The notes below the pieces were generated by a model. The model made no database searches. It was not told the origin of the DNA and saw nothing but the letters and a program-made list of their open reading frames with translations. Positions 53,840 to 62,687 of a stretch of DNA of 64,000 nucleotides are shown here, in pieces; position 1 is the first letter of the stretch; the number at the start of each line of letters is the position of its first letter. Source of the DNA: Solimonas sp964507195 (GTDB lineage: Bacteria > Pseudomonadota > Gammaproteobacteria > Nevskiales > Nevskiaceae); assembly GCA_964507195.1 (NCBI GenBank), contig CAZDPA010000002.1:6195-70194 (forward strand), written 5' to 3'. A program made the translations under genes and the position numbers.

Positions 53840-54684
53840 CACTTCACTCTGTTCAGCGTTACGCCGCCGGGCCCTTGAACGATCTCATAAAGCTCGAACG
53901 TGTCCTGCGGAGCCTTCTCAGGTTGTGCTTTTGCAAACATGCTTTGCAACTGCGAGGACCAGGTCTTGATCAGAGATAGTGCCGATGCACGGCCATCACC
54001 AGAGTTGCTACCAGACGCGATCTCGGAGAGGGCCTTAGCCTGCTCTTTCACCGCCCCGAGGGCTGCTGGCTGTGCGGGAACCTTATCTGGGCTAACAAGC
54101 GTCGTTGCAGCAGTATCTAGAACTGTTTGAGCGTTCTCGATTCTCTCTCGCTCTACCTTTGTGAGCACAGATAGTTTTCCTTGGTTCAGATGCTCCTTGA
54201 TGTCGTCGGCCACCTTACGAACCTCCTTGCCCGTAGCCTCCATGCTGACCGCAGCCTGCTCGGTGCCGCCCGCAAGCTCTGCAATAATCTTTCTCGCTTC
54301 GGCCTCGGTTTTTTCCGCACCAGCACGTGCTGTGACCATGCCACTGACCGCATTGAGCAGCTCTGGAATCTTCGTATCAGTATCCTGACCGAATGATGTC
54401 ATCTGACCGTTTGCAAGGGCCAAGGTCAATTTGGCGGATCCGAATCCAGAATGAGGCTTTGCGTAAACGACATTGCTGACATCGTTTACATAGACAATGG
54501 ACACCTCAACTGGCTTTGCTTCGGCGCCTGTCCTGGATACAAGCAGATATGGCTTGGGCGCATAGATCGGTATGCCTGTTCTATTCTTAAGCTCGGGATC
54601 AGAATAGAAGCTAACTCCGGCGCATCCAGAAAGCGCAACTGCACAGAGGCTTGTGAGCCCCGTTCTGCTCAAAATGGACGTCAT
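53839..54684 (-). CDS. Lipoprotein of unknown function within the protease operon
   Basis: A 281 aa protein from the ATG at 54684 behind AGGAGA. The signal peptide ends in a lipobox LSGC (Cys at about 21). A short beta segment contains GIPIYAPKPYLLVSRTG, a motif found in small proteobacterial lipoproteins, followed by a long helical region rich in Ala/Glu/Lys (about 100-200), probably coiled coil. The stop overlaps the trypsin gene. It should be anchored to a membrane facing the periplasm; it may act as the sensor of the operon. No enzymatic motif. Confidence 0.75.
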   Translation of the reverse strand: MTSILSRTGLTSLCAVALSGCAGVSFYSDPELKNRTGIPIYAPKPYLLVSRTGAEAKPVEVSIVYVNDVSNVVYAKPHSGFGSAKLTLALANGQMTSFGQDTDTKIPELLNAVSGMVTARAGAEKTEAEARKIIAELAGGTEQAAVSMEATGKEVRKVADDIKEHLNQGKLSVLTKVERERIENAQTVLDTAATTLVSPDKVPAQPAALGAVKEQAKALSEIASGSNSGDGRASALSLIKTWSSQLQSMFAKAQPEKAPQDTFELYEIVQGPGGVTLNRVK

Positions 54685-54768
54685 CTCAATCTCCTAAATG
54701 TTGGACTAGGTTCGGGTATGACCGAGCACTCAGCGCCTGACGCCGAACAATGTTGTGGATTCAACGCG

Positions 54769-56049
54769 CTACCACGGAATTTCTTCCCCGAGTTCGATCC
54801 GGCTCCGCCCACCTGCGCGCACCCCGAAAAGGAAGCCCTGCTTTTTGAGGCTCTGCAAATATGCCTCGATAGAATCGTCCGATCGACTCCATGTATCCGC
54901 GTCTTCTTCTCTCACACCATCGATGTGGTCAAGTGGATAGGTGAAGACCATCTCGTACTTTGCATTCTTTCCGCGCTCCGTCGTCAACCATTCAATCGTG
55001 GTGCGATCGGGGTTTCCGTGCTTGCCATCTGCAGAGAATACGTACGTGTCGGCAATGATTTTCGAAAAGAAACTCTCATCTACATTTCGATCACTACCGT
55101 GGTGCGGCACTTTCAGAACGTCAACGAGTAGTTTTCCATTCTCAAGAAGCCCAGCAGCCTCCAACCCCACCAGAATCTTGTCGCCCCTGGCATCTCCAGT
55201 TAAAAGGATTCGCTTGTCTTTGTACTCCACGAGACAAACGATGCTGGACAAGTTAGGAATGCTCTTGTCTGCATAGGCTGCCAGCAATGCCTCTGGGCTG
55301 ATGTTCTTCTTCTTCAAATACTTGTCGAAGTCGCGCTGCAGAGCTTCGATTTCTGACCTCGCAGGGCCAACAATGTGAATTGTCAGACCGCTACGTGAGA
55401 TTGGATTGGGTGTCACATCGGCAGTGATCAGCGTGCCGGCGCCCGCGCCTCCGAACGGAGAGTTGAGTGCGTCCGATTTCTGCTTGTCATATAGAAACTT
55501 GTGATGATCCCGGAGCGTTCGCGCGTCCGCATGACCGGCGAGAACATGCCCAATGTCATGCGCTAGGTGGAGAGATTCTTTGTCGTCGGCGATCTGACCC
55601 CGCTCGCCGAGGGATGCCCTTATGCCGGAAACGACGTTCTCACCAATCTGCCCGTCGACGGATGCGAATACTTCATTCTTAAACTGCTTGTAGTACTTAT
55701 CCGCGCTGTCGCCGATGATGTCATTGAAGCAGTTGTACCAGAGCGCGTTCAGCTCGAATGGGCAATCTCCGGGGCGATGAGCATCCATGGCTCTCCTTTT
55801 CTGAGCATAGAGTTTCCGGATCCCGGTAATGTGATCGGCATCGACATGGCTTACCAGAACGAAATCGATATCGAGATTTTCCTTCTCGCTCTGTTCCAGA
55901 ATTTCGATCAAACGTGGCCGAAGCGATGTCTCGAACGTTTGTGCCGGCCCGCCGTCAATCACAGCCAGGCGCAGCTTGCTCACGCTTCCCCAGTGCAGGA
56001 GCAGACAGTCTCCTTCGAACGCTGGTAACACCTCGAGTGTGAAGTACAT
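54769..56049 (-). CDS. Metallo-beta-lactamase-fold hydrolase (ComEC-like MBL)
   Basis: A 426 aa protein, ATG behind GGAAGAGG, 14 bp after the subtilase stop. It starts MYFTLEVLPAFEGDCLLLHW, the GDC/GDA opening of the ComEC-type MBL group. The metal site SHVDADHITG lies at His 68-His 73. Later motifs are CLVEYKDKRILLTGDARGD and LKVPHHGSDRN, typical of this subgroup. There is no membrane domain, so it is a stand-alone soluble hydrolase; such proteins may cleave nucleic acids, cyclic nucleotides or phosphoesters. In conflict systems they occur with proteases as effectors. The substrate is unknown. Confidence 0.88.
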   Translation of the reverse strand: MYFTLEVLPAFEGDCLLLHWGSVSKLRLAVIDGGPAQTFETSLRPRLIEILEQSEKENLDIDFVLVSHVDADHITGIRKLYAQKRRAMDAHRPGDCPFELNALWYNCFNDIIGDSADKYYKQFKNEVFASVDGQIGENVVSGIRASLGERGQIADDKESLHLAHDIGHVLAGHADARTLRDHHKFLYDKQKSDALNSPFGGAGAGTLITADVTPNPISRSGLTIHIVGPARSEIEALQRDFDKYLKKKNISPEALLAAYADKSIPNLSSIVCLVEYKDKRILLTGDARGDKILVGLEAAGLLENGKLLVDVLKVPHHGSDRNVDESFFSKIIADTYVFSADGKHGNPDRTTIEWLTTERGKNAKYEMVFTYPLDHIDGVREEDADTWSRSDDSIEAYLQSLKKQGFLFGVRAGGRSRIELGEEIPW

Positions 56050-56063
56050 GCCTCTTCCCTCAT

Positions 56064-58157
56064 CTAGATCGCCTGCAGTGCCCTAAGCACGTCCACTAGC
56101 CCGTGGCCCTGGAAGTACTTCTCGCGTCCGAGATCCGTAGCTGTATCGCAAAGAATCCTTTTGATGCGCTGAGGGTTTCCAATCAGTTCGACATTGCGCG
56201 CCATCAGCATTGCTGCGGCGCCGCTGACAAATGGCGCGGCCATGCTTGTACCGTCCAGTTCGTCCTCTGCCTTCCCCCGAACCGGCCCCCGAATTTTCTC
56301 TCCTGGTGCCACCAAGTCCGGCTTCAGCCGACCGTCACCTGTGGGCCCTCGACTGGAGAAGAAGCTCACTCCGTACGTGTGGGGCTTCAACCGATGGGTT
56401 GATCCGACGGTAATGACTTGCTGCGCATTGCCAGGATCGGTAATAGAGCAGAAGTTGAAGAGCCCAAACCCATGCTCTTGCTCGTTCCAGCCTCGGTTCC
56501 CCGCCGCCGCGACCACGACTACACCTGAGTTAGACAGTCGATCCGATGCAACACATACCGGAGTGGCGCCGCATCCGTAGTTTCGGACGTCATGTGCGAT
56601 CGACATACTGACGTTAACCCCGTGGACTTCCGGCCCGTTGCTGCCGGCCCGGGTGTTCAAGAACTGAATGAACTCTAGTGCAGATATCAGTGCGAACTCT
56701 GTAGCTTCGTTGCTCGCCTTGTTCAGAACCCGCATGTCGTAAAGATTAATGTCTGGGCACACCCCCCGAAGAATCTGAGAGCCCATTCGTCGCCCCTCAC
56801 TCTGTGAGGGTGAGTCAGAACGCCAATCCCCTCCAAGAACACCAGCTACGTGTGTTCCATGGTCGGAGCTCAACCTTTTTCCGTCATCAGCTTGCAATTC
56901 GATTAGAGGCTCAATTAGAGCCCATGCCGGCTGAAGTCCCCGACCCATCTGAGAGCCGATCAGGTTGAGATTCCGGTACGCCTTGGCGCGGAACTCACGG
57001 CCAACATTCCCGTGAAGGCTCACCAGCTCGTCGACCAGAGCATCCATATACGATGTCTGTCGATCCTTAGCCTCCCTTCGTCTGTATGCTAGATCGAAGT
57101 TTCTGATTTTTTCGATCAACGAGAAGTCGAATGTGCGCCGCACGCGACTAACGAAGCCATTGCTTGCTCTCCGATTTATCGAGTGCTCCTTAAACGCAGG
57201 GTGAGTAGACGCGACCCCTGAATCGATGATTGCCCATGTAAGATCCTTACAGGTCACTTCAAACACTCTGTCGGCAGCATCCGCCTTAATCGTACTTAGC
57301 GCCTCCGTGTCAGACAGCCGAGCTCTGCGATCCAAGAACACCCGAAGGATCGGACCGCCACCCTTTTTTCCTCTACGATGCCCCGGCTGCTTGCTGCGAG
57401 AGACGAGGGCCACATCGGCATACCCTTCAGCCAACGAGTTCTCCTGAATCCTCGAGAAATATGCAGATGCCTCCTCGACAACGAGCGGGGCTATGAGAGA
57501 AATCCAGGCATGTACACGTTGATCAAAGTCGAGAAATCTTTGTTCGCGTTCATCTGGAGGCTCCGGGATGACCTCTGGGAATCGATCCCAGAGTGCAAAG
57601 AATCCAACGAGCGCAGCAACCTGGCTGGCCTCCAGTACACGCCAACTTGGATACTCGTCCGAACTAGGATCTGGCGTTGCTTCGTCGATCGATTCTCGCT
57701 CTTCGGTAATCTCGACTCCGAGCTTTATTCGAATTGCCTGCTTTAGCTTCCTTTCGAGCAGGTATCTGCTTTCGGCCTTGGCGGTCAGTGTGTCGAGATT
57801 CTTGTCGGTCCACCAGGTTGTTAGCGGAAGAACGATGTTCAGTAGCTCGTCCAGGTAGATCGTCGCAACGACATAGTTGTTGAGCGAAGCAACGCTTGCC
57901 GTCGTTGCGCGCGGTTCGCCCCACCGATTGCCTCTGTACTGCAGGATTGCGTAGTGGAGCGTAGAGGCGAGCTCAATCGCAGTTGCGTCTTCACTCGGCG
58001 AGAAAAGCACTCTCTGACTTTCAGTAGGTGCGGCAGCGAACCGTGTCCAGACGTCAGTGACCACGCCGCCGTCCTGGGTGAATCGATCAATTGATCCGCC
58101 GCGAGTTCGGCCGAGCAGGAAATAGTCGATAACGTATGCCGGAATCTTCGTAGCCAT
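56064..58157 (-). CDS. Subtilisin-like serine protease (S8), first gene of the operon
   Basis: A 697 aa protein with ATG behind a GGGGGGAG ribosome site. Residues 1-280 are an unrecognised helical N-terminal domain without signal peptide, ending in a basic patch. The S8 domain follows: LTWAIIDSGVASTHPAF (Asp 312), a long insert, SSDHGTHVAGVLGG (His 436), VVVVAAAGNRGW as oxyanion region, and LDGTSMAAPFVSGAAAML (Ser 638). No propeptide or secretion signal is visible, so it is probably intracellular and kept in check by its N-terminal domain. Intracellular subtilases paired with MBL and trypsin proteins occur in predicted bacterial immunity islands. Trigger and target are unknown. Confidence 0.9.
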   Translation of the reverse strand: MATKIPAYVIDYFLLGRTRGGSIDRFTQDGGVVTDVWTRFAAAPTESQRVLFSPSEDATAIELASTLHYAILQYRGNRWGEPRATTASVASLNNYVVATIYLDELLNIVLPLTTWWTDKNLDTLTAKAESRYLLERKLKQAIRIKLGVEITEERESIDEATPDPSSDEYPSWRVLEASQVAALVGFFALWDRFPEVIPEPPDEREQRFLDFDQRVHAWISLIAPLVVEEASAYFSRIQENSLAEGYADVALVSRSKQPGHRRGKKGGGPILRVFLDRRARLSDTEALSTIKADAADRVFEVTCKDLTWAIIDSGVASTHPAFKEHSINRRASNGFVSRVRRTFDFSLIEKIRNFDLAYRRREAKDRQTSYMDALVDELVSLHGNVGREFRAKAYRNLNLIGSQMGRGLQPAWALIEPLIELQADDGKRLSSDHGTHVAGVLGGDWRSDSPSQSEGRRMGSQILRGVCPDINLYDMRVLNKASNEATEFALISALEFIQFLNTRAGSNGPEVHGVNVSMSIAHDVRNYGCGATPVCVASDRLSNSGVVVVAAAGNRGWNEQEHGFGLFNFCSITDPGNAQQVITVGSTHRLKPHTYGVSFFSSRGPTGDGRLKPDLVAPGEKIRGPVRGKAEDELDGTSMAAPFVSGAAAMLMARNVELIGNPQRIKRILCDTATDLGREKYFQGHGLVDVLRALQAI

Positions 58158-58579
58158 ACGCTCCCCCCGGAGCCCCCGCTTATTGGCGCAATAATTTGCC
58201 GAATTCCATTGCGACTACCTTACATGCATACGAGCCGCATGATGGGACCTTGCCCAGCGCTTCTATGCAACTCCAGTTGCGGAACTGCTGAACATCTTCA
58301 GGCAACGCACTTGAGCCAGTTTGACCTTTTGGCTGATCCGACGCTACCCCCCGACACCGGCAGGAATAGCCCCCTATAAGGGGGACGAGGAGCGTAGGCG
58401 TTCGCTTACAGTCGGGGCAATACAAAGTTACGAAAACGGACAATTTGAGATAAAGAAGCAGAAAGCAAACTAGATCACACATAATCTGTCATTTAATCCT
58501 CACTACACCCATATGGGGGGTATTTTCAGCTCCAAAGCCGGATAACCTGACGGGAGAGTTCGAAGCTTGGAGATCAGCA
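58158..58579. promoter_or_regulatory. Divergent promoter region between protease operon and PKD lipoprotein
   Basis: 422 bp, AT-richer than its surroundings. A perfect small hairpin CCCCCT-ATA-AGGGGG lies at 58371-58385, and a related ACCCATATGGGG at 58508-58519. A 100-codon minus-strand frame (58180-58482) with CPDC and CRC clusters lacks convincing support. Promoters for both flanking genes should lie here. Confidence 0.45.
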
Positions 58580-60613
58580 ATGCGCACCACTACCGTTTGG
58601 GATTTCCGGAAAGTTGCAGCGGTAACTTTCTTGATCGTCGGACTTTCCGCTTGTGGGGGCGGTGGGGGCAGTGGCCCCGTTGACCCGGCAGATGCTGACG
58701 CAGTGACGCAGCGACTTGAGGTTAAGATCGGGGCAAACGATGCAGCCACAGTTTTGGGCGATCTGCCTGAGACGACCGAAGGTCCTCTAGCGCCGGTTGC
58801 GGACGCGACAAAGTCTTCCGAAGAGGTCGAAGCCGGCCAGATCACTGATGTCGAACTGAACATCACACTTGCTCCAAACGCGACCTTGGAGCGACTGTTC
58901 GCCAAGGTTGTCGGCGCAGGAAGCTATTTCGATGTCGAGGTTCCCGCGACATCGAAGCAGAAGATCAGCGTTGCAGGAAAAGCGACCTCAGCCGTCATGC
59001 TATCGATCAGAGTCCCCGCCAGGATTGGCGCAGGCCAGTTCTGCCTAGACATCAAGGCGCAGGACGATCAACTGCGGACCTCGAATGCTGAACGATTCTG
59101 CGTGGTGATCCCTGAACCGCCGACATCGACCCCAAGCGCTACGCCGACACCTTCGCAGGGAGCATCTCCGTCTCCTTCCGCGACGCCATCGTCCCAGCCC
59201 ACGCCAACTCAATCGCCGACCGCCACCCCAACAGCGACCTCCACTGCTACGCCTACACCAACCCCGGCTAACGCACGGCCAGTTGCGGATGCAGGTGAAA
59301 GCCGAAGGGTGATTGAAGGAACTACCGTCGTACTCGACGGCGGCGAGTCCTCGGACAGCGACGGCGATGCTCTGAGCTATGCTTGGACTGGGCCGGTTGC
59401 CTTGACTGGAGCAAATACAAGAACTCCAAGCTTTCTGGCTCCCAATGTGAATCTGTTCGACGATCTGGATTTCAGGCTTGTTGTCACGGATGCGCGCGGC
59501 TTGTCATCTCAGGCGGCGACTGTGCGCATTGAGGTCTCCGACGATACTTCAAACCTTCGCTTCATTTGGCCGGTCGGCGGGACGCATGGGCCGGATTACG
59601 CGGTCACTTCTTACTACGATCAGGATTCTGAGCCGAACATCGTCCGTGACTATCGCGGAGGCGGCCGCAGCTATGATCAAGCTCAGTTTTGCGCCGTTGT
59701 CGACGCTCGGCTGTCCACATACCGTCAAGCCAACGAAGGAACGGCGGTATATGCGATGGCGCGTGGCGAAGTGGTCGAGATTTTCGAAGGCTATCCAAAT
59801 GTGCCCAACTCGCCCTGCATAGGAGAAAGTCCAGTCGCAAACTACGTAGCCGTTCGGCATGCTGGTGGCTATTTGACATCGTATTCGTCTCTTACGGACA
59901 TCCGTGTTTCGGTTGGACAATCTGTAACCACGGCGACTGTGCTTGGCCTTGTCGGCACCACATTTTGTGAGTTCCCCGCGCCAGGTCTGTTTGCATACCT
60001 GTTAAAGAATGATGACGTGTATGGAAGCCGGCCACTTCTTAACGTCTTGTGTACAGACGTGGCCGACGCAATTGTTGACCCCTTCGCAGCAGGATTGTGG
60101 GCTGCCCAACCCCGGCAAGCACCAGCTTACGATATCCCTGCTGCGATCATGGACATCGCGGTTGAAGTAGGTGGATTCGGCGATCCTGACGTAGATGTGG
60201 CTGCATATCTTGCCGACATAAGAGACGTTCCTGCGGTTAACGACACAACTGTTCCGCTGGGTGATCTAGTGGGTACTGTCGTATGGCTCTCCGGTGGATT
60301 AGCTGGCGAAACGATCGCAATTCGCTACACAACGCCGACACGCACCCTCGATGAGTTTGTGCCGGTTGATCTGGCACAACTAAGTGAATCGAACGCCCCG
60401 ATCCCGCCGGCTGATTGGTACTACACCGTCGTGGCCGATGAGATCGGGACATGGCAAGTTGAGGTTCTGCTGAACAATGTTGTCGCATTCACGCATGTTT
60501 TTAACGTTACAAACAGCAGCAAGCGAGCGACATCTGCAAATGGTTCGATGGGAGGTAGTCGTGCATCGGGTGCATCTCCGATATCCGTCAAGCGAAATTT
60601 GGTCCCAAAGTAG
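58580..60613 (+). CDS. Lipoprotein with PKD-like and degenerate M23/LytM-like domains
   Basis: A 677 aa protein. The signal peptide ends in lipobox GLSAC (Cys about 25), followed by a Gly run. A beta-rich domain (about 40-195) precedes a Ser/Pro/Thr linker (about 195-255), then a PKD-type domain (PVADAGESRRVIEGTTVVLD, LDGGESSDSDGDALSYAWTG, LVVTDARG). From about residue 325 comes an M23-like fold: HGPDY, EGTAVYAMARGEVVEIFEGY, NYVAVRHAGGYLTSYSSL and VGQSVTTATVLGLVG. The usual catalytic YxHL reads YSSL, so zinc peptidase activity is probably lost, as in EnvC/NlpD-type regulators. It faces away from the protease operon. Confidence 0.8.
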   Translation: MRTTTVWDFRKVAAVTFLIVGLSACGGGGGSGPVDPADADAVTQRLEVKIGANDAATVLGDLPETTEGPLAPVADATKSSEEVEAGQITDVELNITLAPNATLERLFAKVVGAGSYFDVEVPATSKQKISVAGKATSAVMLSIRVPARIGAGQFCLDIKAQDDQLRTSNAERFCVVIPEPPTSTPSATPTPSQGASPSPSATPSSQPTPTQSPTATPTATSTATPTPTPANARPVADAGESRRVIEGTTVVLDGGESSDSDGDALSYAWTGPVALTGANTRTPSFLAPNVNLFDDLDFRLVVTDARGLSSQAATVRIEVSDDTSNLRFIWPVGGTHGPDYAVTSYYDQDSEPNIVRDYRGGGRSYDQAQFCAVVDARLSTYRQANEGTAVYAMARGEVVEIFEGYPNVPNSPCIGESPVANYVAVRHAGGYLTSYSSLTDIRVSVGQSVTTATVLGLVGTTFCEFPAPGLFAYLLKNDDVYGSRPLLNVLCTDVADAIVDPFAAGLWAAQPRQAPAYDIPAAIMDIAVEVGGFGDPDVDVAAYLADIRDVPAVNDTTVPLGDLVGTVVWLSGGLAGETIAIRYTTPTRTLDEFVPVDLAQLSESNAPIPPADWYYTVVADEIGTWQVEVLLNNVVAFTHVFNVTNSSKRATSANGSMGGSRASGASPISVKRNLVPK

Positions 60614-60844
60614 GACTGCACCGATCAACCGAAATTGCTGACGTCTGATTATTTCAACACTGCAATGGACGCAACCCGATTGCATTGCTAGTGCTGAAGG
60701 ATTTCTCAGCCGCTCAGTACGCATATGTGGGACCGTCGACCACTCCAGCGGGAACCTGCGTTGTTCAGCCGAGTTCGGCGAGGCGCGATCACTTAGGGCG
60801 GAGAAAGGCAATCTGACAATCATCCATTCATTGAGGAATGAAAT

Positions 60845-62317
60845 ATGAAATGTCCGATAAGCTGCCAGGCTCTGCTCGCGCTCGCCCTGTTGGTACCTCT
60901 ATCGGCCCAGGCAGATTTCACCCTGTGTAATAGCAGCGAATCGCATACCATGAAGGTGGCGTGGGTCCTACAGAGAGGTCTGATTCTCAAGGGGCCGTAC
61001 GAAGTCGGCGGGTGGGATTACATCGATGCCGGTCGATGCGAGCGGTTGGCGACGGGAGACGTCGCTGGCAATTCCATGTGGATGCATGTGGTTTCAGAAG
61101 GTGTGGTCCTGACGCGAGATGGGATCGATGGCCTTTTCGAGTCCGACCTCCAGTTCTGCATCTCCGACGACAATTTTGAGTACAGCCGTGCAGAGACTGG
61201 GACCACGCAGAGCTGTGGCCAGAACCGCTATCTGGCGCCATTCCCCATCTCTACTTGGCAATCAAGTGATGTCGGTGATCTGACTGTAAAACTGAACCCG
61301 GACGATCAGATCCGACGCAATCCGAACGCAGATTCGCGACGCCGCGCGCAATTACCCGACCTTCATGGTGCGCTGGCTGAATTTTCAGGCCACTGGTTCG
61401 GCAGCATGTTTCATGACACAACTGACGAGGCGCAACGGGCGGCGCTGAAGCACTGCCGGTCGGAATCTAAAGGTGCGCCGTGCCGGGTGGAGGTAGCTTT
61501 CAAGAATCAGTGTGTGGCTGTAGCCCGTGGTCGTGGTCAAGCTGCGGTGACGCTGGGCCAGGCTGGCTGGACGCAGCAACGAACGCTGGACGCGGCCTTG
61601 AAGAAATGCGCACAGGGCGGTGACGCTACTTGCGGTGAGTCGATCGCTTTTTGCTCCACCCAAGAAGCGAAAGTGGCTCAGCAGAATAGCCGCGCGAATG
61701 AAGCTCAACAGACCGTGCTGGGCATACTCGGCGGTGCGTTAGGCGCGATTTGGGGCGTGCCCCCACCGACCCCAGCGAAGCCCGCTCCCGAAGCCGACGG
61801 AGATATCCCTCGGAAGCCGGCTTCGGGTGGCGAGGAGGATAACCTCCAAGCCTATGGCGCCCGCATCAAGAACCCAAAAGCTGATTGGGGTGACCAGAAG
61901 TTTTCCTTCATCGCTCGCGACAACGTCTACTACGACTTAACAAACAAGTGGAAGGTCCCAAACTTAAAGGACTCGCTGCCCTGGCCGGGAGCGGTGCCCT
62001 TTGTCAATGAATCGGTATCTGATGTCGCACCCGGAACAATCCTGGATGTATATGGCCGCATATACAGTTCTCAGCTCTACGTTCCTGGGGCATCGATATC
62101 TCAGAGAGGGCTGGCTCCAGGAAGCGAGCTTTTGGATTATCGAAAAGTTCGGGTACTCAAATCATTTCGGGCAACGGTAGGGACAGCCGCTCCGTTTGGC
62201 CCGTTTGATGCAGTTGGCGGGGCCAAGATGTACTCGATATGGCCCAGAACGATCAAAAACTGGATTGAACTCGGATACTTGGAGCAGATTGAAGGGCCGG
62301 TCGAAGACACTTATTGA
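60845..62317 (+). CDS. Secreted protein with DUF1036 and DUF4189 domains
   Basis: A 490 aa protein, ATG behind GAGGAAT. The signal peptide (ALLALALLVPLSAQA) is followed by DUF1036 (FTLCNSSESHTMKVAWVLQR, GGWDYIDAGRCERL), a small domain of cysteine-containing secreted proteins. A DUF4189 module covers about 190-270 (AALKHCRSESKGAPCRVEVA, CVAVARGRGQ, TLDAALKKCAQ). The C-terminal 200 residues have a Pro-rich spacer (PPPTPAKPAPE) and an unrecognised beta-rich part. These domains are seen in exported proteins of alpha- and gammaproteobacteria without a firm function. Confidence 0.8.
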   Translation: MKCPISCQALLALALLVPLSAQADFTLCNSSESHTMKVAWVLQRGLILKGPYEVGGWDYIDAGRCERLATGDVAGNSMWMHVVSEGVVLTRDGIDGLFESDLQFCISDDNFEYSRAETGTTQSCGQNRYLAPFPISTWQSSDVGDLTVKLNPDDQIRRNPNADSRRRAQLPDLHGALAEFSGHWFGSMFHDTTDEAQRAALKHCRSESKGAPCRVEVAFKNQCVAVARGRGQAAVTLGQAGWTQQRTLDAALKKCAQGGDATCGESIAFCSTQEAKVAQQNSRANEAQQTVLGILGGALGAIWGVPPPTPAKPAPEADGDIPRKPASGGEEDNLQAYGARIKNPKADWGDQKFSFIARDNVYYDLTNKWKVPNLKDSLPWPGAVPFVNESVSDVAPGTILDVYGRIYSSQLYVPGASISQRGLAPGSELLDYRKVRVLKSFRATVGTAAPFGPFDAVGGAKMYSIWPRTIKNWIELGYLEQIEGPVEDTY

Positions 62318-62605
62318 GTGTGCAAGGGCCTATCCATTCAAACCCGGCTTTACTTTCAAGTCTAGGCTCACGTCAGGAGTGCCATATGCTATTGGACTCA
62401 TGCGATGCTCGCCGCGGCCAGCGGTCAACGATCATCAACAGCAAGTCGCCGCGAGGTATGAAGAACTGCAACTAGAGCCCCGCGCACGGAGCGCATTCGA
62501 CGAGCAAATTGAATCGTTGATGCTATTCCGAAGGCGCCTTCGTGCCACTTCTTGCCGGTCGCCACAGTCCGCTTTCGAGAGGCCTGGTTCTGGCTTTTTC
62601 TACAG

Positions 62606-62683
62606 CCTCAACGCCCGCGTTCAGCTGCGTTGTTGCCGCAGCGAAGCGGAGGCAACGACGTCGGCTGAAACAGCTTGTTGGGC
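62606..62683 (-). repeat. Integron attC site
   Basis: On the minus strand the site runs from GCCCAAC (R-double-prime, 62683-62677) through CTGTTTCAGCCGACG and a hairpin with TCGTTGCC paired to GGCAACAA around CCGCTTCGCTGCGG-type centre, to CAGCTGAACGC and GTTGAGG (R-prime, 62612-62606). The order TTCAGCCGACG first and CAGCTGAA last is the canonical attC orientation for genes on the minus strand. The 334-codon frame ends 4 bp from it, as in a cassette. The 288 bp to its left hold no supported gene. Confidence 0.8.
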
Positions 62684-62687
62684 CCGG

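Noticed and set aside
58180..58482. 100-codon minus-strand frame with CPDC and CRC clusters
   Set aside because: No ribosome site and mixed composition; it lies in a divergent promoter region. A real small zinc protein cannot be fully excluded.
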